Part shown: positions 8,801-12,494 of the stretch, piece by piece
How positions within the stretch are numbered: position 1 is the first letter of the stretch
Layout: every line of letters begins with the position of its first letter
Source: an uncultured Bacteroides sp.
GTDB taxonomy: Bacteria > Bacteroidota > Bacteroidia > Bacteroidales > Bacteroidaceae
Length of the DNA stretch: 12,494 nucleotides
Assembly: GCA_900556625.1 (NCBI GenBank)
Contig: USPQ01000082.1
Span: 1 to 12,494 of the forward strand
Direction of reading: 5' to 3'
Position numbers and translations under genes: made by a program
The notes under the pieces: generated by a model
What the model saw: the letters and a program-made list of their open reading frames with translations, nothing else
Told to the model about the DNA's origin: nothing
Database searches by the model: none

Positions 8801-10471
8801 GACAGTGTGCGTTGGATTTCGCAAGCAGGTGTCTCCACCCGTATTATCGGAGCAGTCTCGTCGGTGAAGCAGGATACAGAAAACAATGTAAAAAGTACTT
8901 TCACGTTGAATGCAGGTGAGAAGGTGTATGTAGTCACTTATGTATCGGGCGGAGGTACTGAAGATAACGCGCGTCTTGATGAAGCCTACGTCCGGTTAAC
9001 CTCTTTGTCGGTAAAAGATCTCCGTCGGTTGAAACAGCAGAAAGATCTTTGGTGGACAGAGATGTGGCGACGTTCGTATGTGGAGACCGGCGATGACCTG
9101 ATTGACAGGCAATATCTTGTCTCTGTCTATTTACAGGCTTCGGCTTATGACGAACACTCTCCTGCTTGCGGAGGAATGTATGGTGTATGGAATATGGATG
9201 ACGAAATGAACTACCACGGAGATATTCATCTGAATTATAATAGCCAAGGTGGATTTTACAGTATGTTTTCATCCAACCGTCCCGAGCTTGCCATGCCCTA
9301 CTACCGTTTTCTTGAAGGGATGATTCCGGAGGGTAGAAGGCGGGCAAAGGAAGAATTGGAACTGGTACACCCTTCGCTGAAAGGAAAATCGTGCAGGGGG
9401 CTTTTATTTCCTGTCAGTGCGTTGGGAATTGGTGGCTTTTATTGTACCTACTGGCAGCAAACAGTCAATGCTCCTTTCAATGTACCGTTGTTTAGCTGGT
9501 ATTACGAATACACCGGTGATGAAACTTTTCTACGTGAAAGAGCCTATCCTTTTATCAGGGAGTGTGGGAATTTTTACGAAGATTACATTCAAAAAGAACG
9601 ATACGGTAATTCCTACCGATATACGATTACCACCGGGGGACATGAAAACTCGTGGGACCTGAATCCGCCGTCGGATGTGGCTTTTGTGGAACAGACATTC
9701 CGGCTCCTGCTGCGTTATAGCCAAATCCTGAACATGGATGCGGACAGACGAGACAAATGGCAGGATATTGTGGATCATCTTCCGGCCTACAAAGTGATTA
9801 TGCCTACCCGGCAACCGAACCAGGGACTACCTGTTTATGCCAAGAATGAAGCCGGATGGGATGCGCCGAATCACATGATACAGTTACATGCCGCTTATCC
9901 ATGTGAAGTCTTGAATCTGGCATCATCTCCTGAAGCTCTTCAGATTGCACGCAATACGGTCCACTATTATTTTGTGGCACAGGAGGGCTATAAACTCATG
10001 AACGAATTGGGCTTGAGTGCTTATGTGATGGGAGCCCGCGTAGCTTTCGACCCGGAAATACTTATCGACAAGATGAGGTATCAGGCTGAAACTGCGGGAA
10101 AGAACTTCTTGATTACGGATGGGCACCATTGTCTGGAGAAGAGTGCGATTATGGAGGCGGTACATTCCATGATGCTACAAACGGTAGATGATGTGCTTTA
10201 CCTTTTTCCCGACTGGATGAAGAAACCGGCATCCTTTACACGTCTTCGGGCTAAAGGAGGTTTTCTTGTGTCGGCTTCGTATGATGGGGCTCAAGTGACC
10301 GAGTTGAAAATTCAGGCAGGCAAAGCACCTGTTTGCAAGATCCGGAATCCGTGGCCGGACCGGGAGATAGAAGTGACAGCTAATGGAAGAACAGTGCCTG
10401 TTACTATATATCGTGATTATTGTGCTTTTTCTGTCAGGGAGAATGAAGTCTATCATGTAGTATGCAAATAG
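5840..10471 (+). CDS. Giant exported protein with two tandem GH95-like modules
   Basis: A 1543-residue protein, about twice the usual GH95 length. Residues 1-26 form a signal peptide (MKKHVLICGLGILLGFLL). First half: GH95 N-terminal beta-sandwich (about 30-290), linker helix, (alpha/alpha)6 barrel (about 345-715) and C-terminal beta domain to about 795. Second half: beta-sandwich from about 825 (FMGNGDVG), barrel about 1085-1445, C-terminal beta domain to the end. Both barrels share the pattern YEYxxTG...YP...FYEDY...ITT...EN. GH95 enzymes are inverting alpha-L-fucosidases or alpha-L-galactosidases; AfcA of Bifidobacterium bifidum uses N421, N423, E566 and D766. In the first half the Asn pair is replaced (A408, S410), while E533 and D703 remain. 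In the second half N1132, N1134 and E1269 remain, and the Asp position appears to be E1433. The start at 5840 fits a signal peptide and lies 14 bases after the previous stop; an in-frame ATG at 5816 would add eight residues and overlap the GH120-like gene. GH95 homology is secure for the first half, probable for the second; activity is uncertain. Confidence 0.85.
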   Translation: MKKHVLICGLGILLGFLLNTGVLAAANSSIGRWTIWSKNPALQWEDAFVTGNGKIGSLIAGRPQEERITCVHEELFIRGWDRHKVTVPQTAQLMPYVRQLMEKGKSDEAAWLLTDEAERQLHAMGANQRWPLIPHPAFDLCIRQLDKLPLPVADYRRQLNLETGEATVVWKQGAGSFTESVFSSRKDNVNVIRLKANNKGKINVELSLEETPGREGEHFEHDLDHAFSEVNREASGHWLTYHAAYDKDPGGYDGVAKVTLRGGNIQTKGKSLVVRNAEEVLIIVSIVPQEDARNASLDAVKAGLDKLAANYDKLLRPHAQKHGELFHRMQLDLGCGEQWTVTPTEQMLAQIKETGPTPLFLEQLHAMGRYLLISSCGKFPPPLQGIWSGGWKPAWIGGFVWDSNLNLAISATTMSNLPECAESYNRHIESLLPGWRLNARNYLGCRGFVVAHYNDPTNGYLTHFGSSFPWMFWAGGAGWNLRPLYEYAMLTGNVTYLKEKVYPLYKEMADFYEDYLVEGTDGLYHITTSISPENAPKGTNTWLSKDATMDVAIAREVFTFLCDMGRRFHASSAEMERWNAILQKLPAYRINNDGALAEWVDPAYPDIYNHRHNSHLYPVFPGIDLVGSDADPALQKAAKVALDKRFGFDTSSAHGLIHLALQAARLGDADKVRQNIERFSKRNYLYDGLITSHEPGRAIFNLDAILSFPRLLMEMLVFTKSGYIEFLPAWPVGFPDGSLKGMRIYGGHTLDICWKAGRLESFTIHAVADETLEWAHDGMKECLELKKDKPFQWRRQAVGAQMQRMESMYDEQKDEAFFAGKRNLLTAKWEEPFSYESIRSKHAPMGPFMGNGDVGCVSHTTANSQTIRISKVDFVTDGWEDWTGRGPAALPIGGIKVSVDAPSAEGFRYEMDMLGNELRMTSGTLPAVEMTSWMGRGSNVIVTELVTASEHPVTITVDTYAGGTTSNYEDKAIVKGTIAQAYRRTLTDSVRWISQAGVSTRIIGAVSSVKQDTENNVKSTFTLNAGEKVYVVTYVSGGGTEDNARLDEAYVRLTSLSVKDLRRLKQQKDLWWTEMWRRSYVETGDDLIDRQYLVSVYLQASAYDEHSPACGGMYGVWNMDDEMNYHGDIHLNYNSQGGFYSMFSSNRPELAMPYYRFLEGMIPEGRRRAKEELELVHPSLKGKSCRGLLFPVSALGIGGFYCTYWQQTVNAPFNVPLFSWYYEYTGDETFLRERAYPFIRECGNFYEDYIQKERYGNSYRYTITTGGHENSWDLNPPSDVAFVEQTFRLLLRYSQILNMDADRRDKWQDIVDHLPAYKVIMPTRQPNQGLPVYAKNEAGWDAPNHMIQLHAAYPCEVLNLASSPEALQIARNTVHYYFVAQEGYKLMNELGLSAYVMGARVAFDPEILIDKMRYQAETAGKNFLITDGHHCLEKSAIMEAVHSMMLQTVDDVLYLFPDWMKKPASFTRLRAKGGFLVSASYDGAQVTELKIQAGKAPVCKIRNPWPDREIEVTANGRTVPVTIYRDYCAFSVRENEVYHVVCK

Positions 10472-10480
10472 TTCCTTCAT

Positions 10481-10578
10481 CCTTATTGTTGCACTCTGGT
10501 AAACAGATCGGTGCACTCAGGTGGATAGCCCTATTCACTTCAGTGCACAAGCCTGTTCACTGGAGTGCAACGATAAAG
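10481..10578. repeat. Symmetric array of four 17-base palindromic units forming a long imperfect hairpin
   Basis: Four copies of the consensus TGCACTSHRGTRRAYAG lie at 10490-10506 (+), 10512-10528 (+), 10531-10547 (-) and 10553-10569 (-). The spacers are 5, 2 and 5 bases, so the array is symmetric about 10529-10530. Each unit contains a small palindrome (CACT-NN-RGTG, imperfect in the first copy). The two halves pair along 10488-10528 with 10531-10571, with many G:T wobbles and a few mismatches, and pairing extends weakly to 10481 and 10578. It begins about 10 bases after the stop of the double GH95-like gene, between two convergent genes. It resembles REP/BIME-type intergenic elements and could also act as a transcription end or mRNA-stabilising hairpin. 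No clear T-run follows it, so a classical terminator is not claimed. The rest of the intergenic stretch, up to 10719, shows no gene. Confidence 0.75.
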
Positions 10579-10719
10579 GTTTCTTATTGAAAATCGACTG
10601 ATTATGGTGGTATAATCTTTCATTGTCTGTTAGTTATGATGAGAATGAACGATAGTTTTGCTACAGTTCATTAAGCGTTGATGATTAAGTTATGAGAATA
10701 ACATTTGCAATAGGTCATT

Positions 10720-11379
10720 TTAGCAAGTCGATGATATCAGTTTTTCAATCTCTTTTGCAGAGTCCACTATATACGCCGGATTAAACTTTTCCAATTCTGT
10801 TCGAGGTCGGAACCCCCATGTTACACCACAGGCTGTTACATTTGCATTAGCTGCCGTTTGCATATCGACTCCTGAATCCCCGACATAAAGAACATTTTCT
10901 TTTTCTACATCGGCTAATTTCAAAATATCAAAGACGACTGCCGGGTCGGGTTTGACGTTCACTCCTTCCCGTTGGCCGAAAACGGCAGTGAAGCGGATCT
11001 CTGGGAAATAGTAGGCTATCAGTTTCTCGGTAGCTGCCTGATATTTGTTCGAAGCTACTGCAAGCTGTATACCTTCGGATTGCAAATAGGATAAAAGTTC
11101 TGAAATACCCGGATAAGGACGGCTGTCATCTGCATTGTGAACGTCATAGTAAGGAATGAACTCCTTTCTTACACGGAGTACATTTTCTTCTGTTTTTTCT
11201 CCTTCGGGCAGAGCACGCTCAAAAAGCTTGTTGATACCGTTTCCCACCATAAAGTTATACTTCTCAATGTCATGGGTAGGATATCCTAATTTGTTTAATG
11301 CGTAATTGGTACTGTGGGCCAGATCGGCAATGGTGTTTAGCAATGTACCGTCCAAATCGAATATAACTAGTTTCTTCAT
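10720..11379 (-). CDS. HAD-superfamily phosphatase, phosphoglycolate phosphatase type
   Basis: A 219-residue soluble protein with all four HAD motifs: motif I DLDGT (nucleophile D8, acid/base D10), motif II Ser S110 in VASNK, motif III Lys K143 in VKPDP, and motif IV GDSGVD (D168, D172). The helical cap between motifs I and II (about residues 16-85) places it in HAD subfamily IA with phosphoglycolate phosphatase (Gph) and related sugar-phosphate phosphatases. The length is normal for the group. The frame stays open 27 codons upstream of ATG 11379, but the start MKKLVIFDLDGT is the standard one and a promoter lies within the longer version, so 11379 is preferred. No signal peptide, so it is cytoplasmic. 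It is transcribed against the glycosidase operon, and nothing ties it to glycan degradation. The exact substrate cannot be told from the sequence. Confidence 0.93.
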   Translation of the reverse strand: MKKLVIFDLDGTLLNTIADLAHSTNYALNKLGYPTHDIEKYNFMVGNGINKLFERALPEGEKTEENVLRVRKEFIPYYDVHNADDSRPYPGISELLSYLQSEGIQLAVASNKYQAATEKLIAYYFPEIRFTAVFGQREGVNVKPDPAVVFDILKLADVEKENVLYVGDSGVDMQTAANANVTACGVTWGFRPRTELEKFNPAYIVDSAKEIEKLISSTC

Positions 11380-11429
11380 TGAGCTTTCTGTTTTATAATT
11401 AATCTTGCTATCTTGGATATTTTCGCTTA

Positions 11430-11461
11430 CAAAGGTAGAAAAGAAAAGACGCTCCTGCAAG
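11430..11461 (-). promoter_or_regulatory. Bacteroidota-type promoter for the HAD phosphatase gene
   Basis: Read on the minus strand, TACCTTTG (11437-11430) matches the Bacteroidota -7 consensus TAnnTTTG. A CTTG at 11461-11458 lies 20 bases upstream as a -33-like element. The -7 box ends about 50 bases before the phosphatase ATG at 11379. The -33 element falls in the loop of the GH43 terminator hairpin, so terminator and promoter overlap. This is a consensus match only. Confidence 0.6.
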
Positions 11462-11487
11462 ATTTTTATGATGTAGGAGCGTCTTTT
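11444..11487 (-). terminator. Intrinsic terminator of the GH43 gene
   Basis: A perfect 13-base-pair inverted repeat (11444-11456 with 11475-11487; GC-rich core AGACGCTCCT / AGGAGCGTCT) encloses an 18-base loop. It starts about 20 bases after the GH43 stop. On the minus strand the stem runs into the T-rich TTTTCTTTTCT, the expected order for a rho-independent terminator. The plus strand also has a short T-run after the stem, so the hairpin could work in both directions. Confidence 0.85.
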
Positions 11488-11506
11488 TGTATTTGGTTAT
11501 TCTTTT

Positions 11507-12494
11507 TTATTTCTTTGTAATCCGAAACCAATCCACATCTGCCCAACCGCCGTCGTTAGTAACAATGGCAGGACGAGTACAGAACATACCAACCTTGGCA
11601 CCGATCCATTGTCCTTCTCTTGCCCGGAAAGGAGCACCGAATGATTCAAACTTTTTCCCGTCAAGGCTATAACTGAAATTACACGTTGCAATGAGGTCGT
11701 GCCCGCCTTCACTGCTCTTGATTTTCTTTCCGTCACAACTGAAACGTACCTTCAGATAAACCGTATTTTGAGAAAGGGGAACGGAGGCTCTCACTTCTTC
11801 CGGTTTTCCTTTATCCGCTCTTAGGCATTCAACTTGCGACAGCACAAGACCTTTATCTGTATTTTCAAGAATCAGTCCGGCATAGTCCCTGCCCATAACG
11901 ACAAGTCCGGTACGTTCACCCTTGTTTTTCAGGTTAGGGCTGAACGTCAGCTTCATCGTTGCGCTGAAATTATCGGAAGAGGTTTTCTGTAGCAAGAGGT
12001 TAGCTACATCCCACAGGTTTTTATACTCTTCTACCACCGGGTAAGAGTATAACCTGACATAACTTTTGTCTCCCGCATAATACGCCCATTTTTCGTTGAT
12101 GTTAGCGTGCCATTGCCATTGTGGCGAAAGGGTATAACCGTCAAACTCATCACTTTCCTGTGGAGTACAAACGGGATATGTCTTTCCTACATTCGGTTTC
12201 TTGTAAGTCAAAACAGGCTCACCGCAACCGTCACCGTCTTTGTCTGTTCCGATGACAGGCCAGTCGTTTACCCATTTCATCGGTTGCAGATGCATGATAC
12301 GGCCGTAAGCGCCTACATCCTGGAAATGAAGGAACCAGTCTTCTCCGGTAGGGGTATCTACCCAAGCTCCCTGATGAGGCCCGTTGACGGGAGAGTTGCC
12401 TTGTGCCAATACCGTTTTCCACTCGTAAGGACCGTAAATGTTTTTGGAACGTAACACGACCTGCCAGCCTGTCGGTACGCCGCCTGCCGGATGA
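11507..12494 (-). CDS. Glycoside hydrolase family 43 protein, N-terminal part missing
   Basis: The frame is open to the right window edge and reads HPAGGVPTGWQVVLRSKNIY at its first visible residues, continuing into GPYE, so the gene starts outside the window; the GTG at 12457 is an internal codon. About 328 residues remain. They include the last part of the five-bladed propeller, with NGPHQGAWVDT (its His is the type that sits at the GH43 metal site), FLHFQD, and DKDGDGCGEPV. From about SDEFDGYTLSPQWQW onward comes a concanavalin-like C-terminal domain (GH43_C2 type) of roughly 200 residues, ending ADVDWFRITKK. The catalytic Asp, Asp and Glu residues are expected upstream and are not visible. 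GH43 enzymes are usually alpha-L-arabinofuranosidases or beta-xylosidases, which suits a hemicellulose or arabinan target. It is transcribed toward the glycosidase operon and ends in its own terminator. Export cannot be judged without the N-terminus. Confidence 0.92.
   Translation of the reverse strand, partial: HPAGGVPTGWQVVLRSKNIYGPYEWKTVLAQGNSPVNGPHQGAWVDTPTGEDWFLHFQDVGAYGRIMHLQPMKWVNDWPVIGTDKDGDGCGEPVLTYKKPNVGKTYPVCTPQESDEFDGYTLSPQWQWHANINEKWAYYAGDKSYVRLYSYPVVEEYKNLWDVANLLLQKTSSDNFSATMKLTFSPNLKNKGERTGLVVMGRDYAGLILENTDKGLVLSQVECLRADKGKPEEVRASVPLSQNTVYLKVRFSCDGKKIKSSEGGHDLIATCNFSYSLDGKKFESFGAPFRAREGQWIGAKVGMFCTRPAIVTNDGGWADVDWFRITKK

Noticed and set aside
10653..10660. TAGTTTTG on the plus strand as a promoter -7 box
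   Set aside because: It has no -33 partner at proper spacing and no plus-strand gene follows; the next gene runs the opposite way.
10644..10672. Inverted repeat AATGAAC / GTTCATT as a terminator for the HAD gene
   Set aside because: The stem is only 7 bases and AT-rich, with a 15-base loop, and no T-run follows on the minus strand.
11380..11460. 27-residue N-terminal extension of the HAD protein
   Set aside because: The DLDGT motif normally lies within about ten residues of the start, and this stretch contains the likely promoter -7 box and most of the terminator's 3' arm.

Overview
The window looks like part of a carbohydrate-active gene cluster from a Bacteroides-type gut bacterium. The evidence is the gene content (M60-like peptidase, GH2, GH120-like, GH95-like and GH43 enzymes, the first three complete ones with export signals), the weak or absent Shine-Dalgarno sequences, and one promoter that fits the Bacteroidota pattern (TAnnTTTG with an upstream TTG about 20 bases away). 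No SusC/SusD pair, regulator, tRNA, rRNA, CRISPR array or transposase is visible, so if this is a polysaccharide utilization locus (PUL), only its enzyme section is shown. Genus and substrate are inferences.

Positions 1-10471 (+ strand) hold four tightly packed genes that look like one operon: an M60-like metallopeptidase cut by the left edge, a GH2 family glycosidase (gap 31 bases), a GH120-like beta-helix glycosidase (gap 2 bases), and a 1543-residue protein built from two consecutive GH95-like halves (gap 14 bases, or a 10-base overlap if an earlier start is used). The operon ends in a 248-base intergenic stretch carrying a symmetric array of four 17-base palindromic units that can fold into one long imperfect hairpin.

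Positions 10720-12494 (- strand) converge on that operon. They hold a HAD-superfamily phosphatase of phosphoglycolate-phosphatase type with its own promoter and, upstream of it, the 3' two-thirds or so of a GH43 glycosidase cut by the right edge. A strong hairpin terminator lies between them, and the phosphatase promoter overlaps it.

Taken together, the exported glycosidases could remove beta-linked hexose or uronic acid (GH2), beta-xylose (GH120-like), L-fucose or L-galactose (GH95-like) and arabinose or xylose (GH43). The M60 peptidase suggests that the target may be a glycoprotein rather than a pure polysaccharide. The most unusual item is the double GH95-like protein: the first half lacks the catalytic Asn pair but keeps the Glu and Asp, while the second half keeps the Asn pair and Glu but has Glu in place of the Asp.
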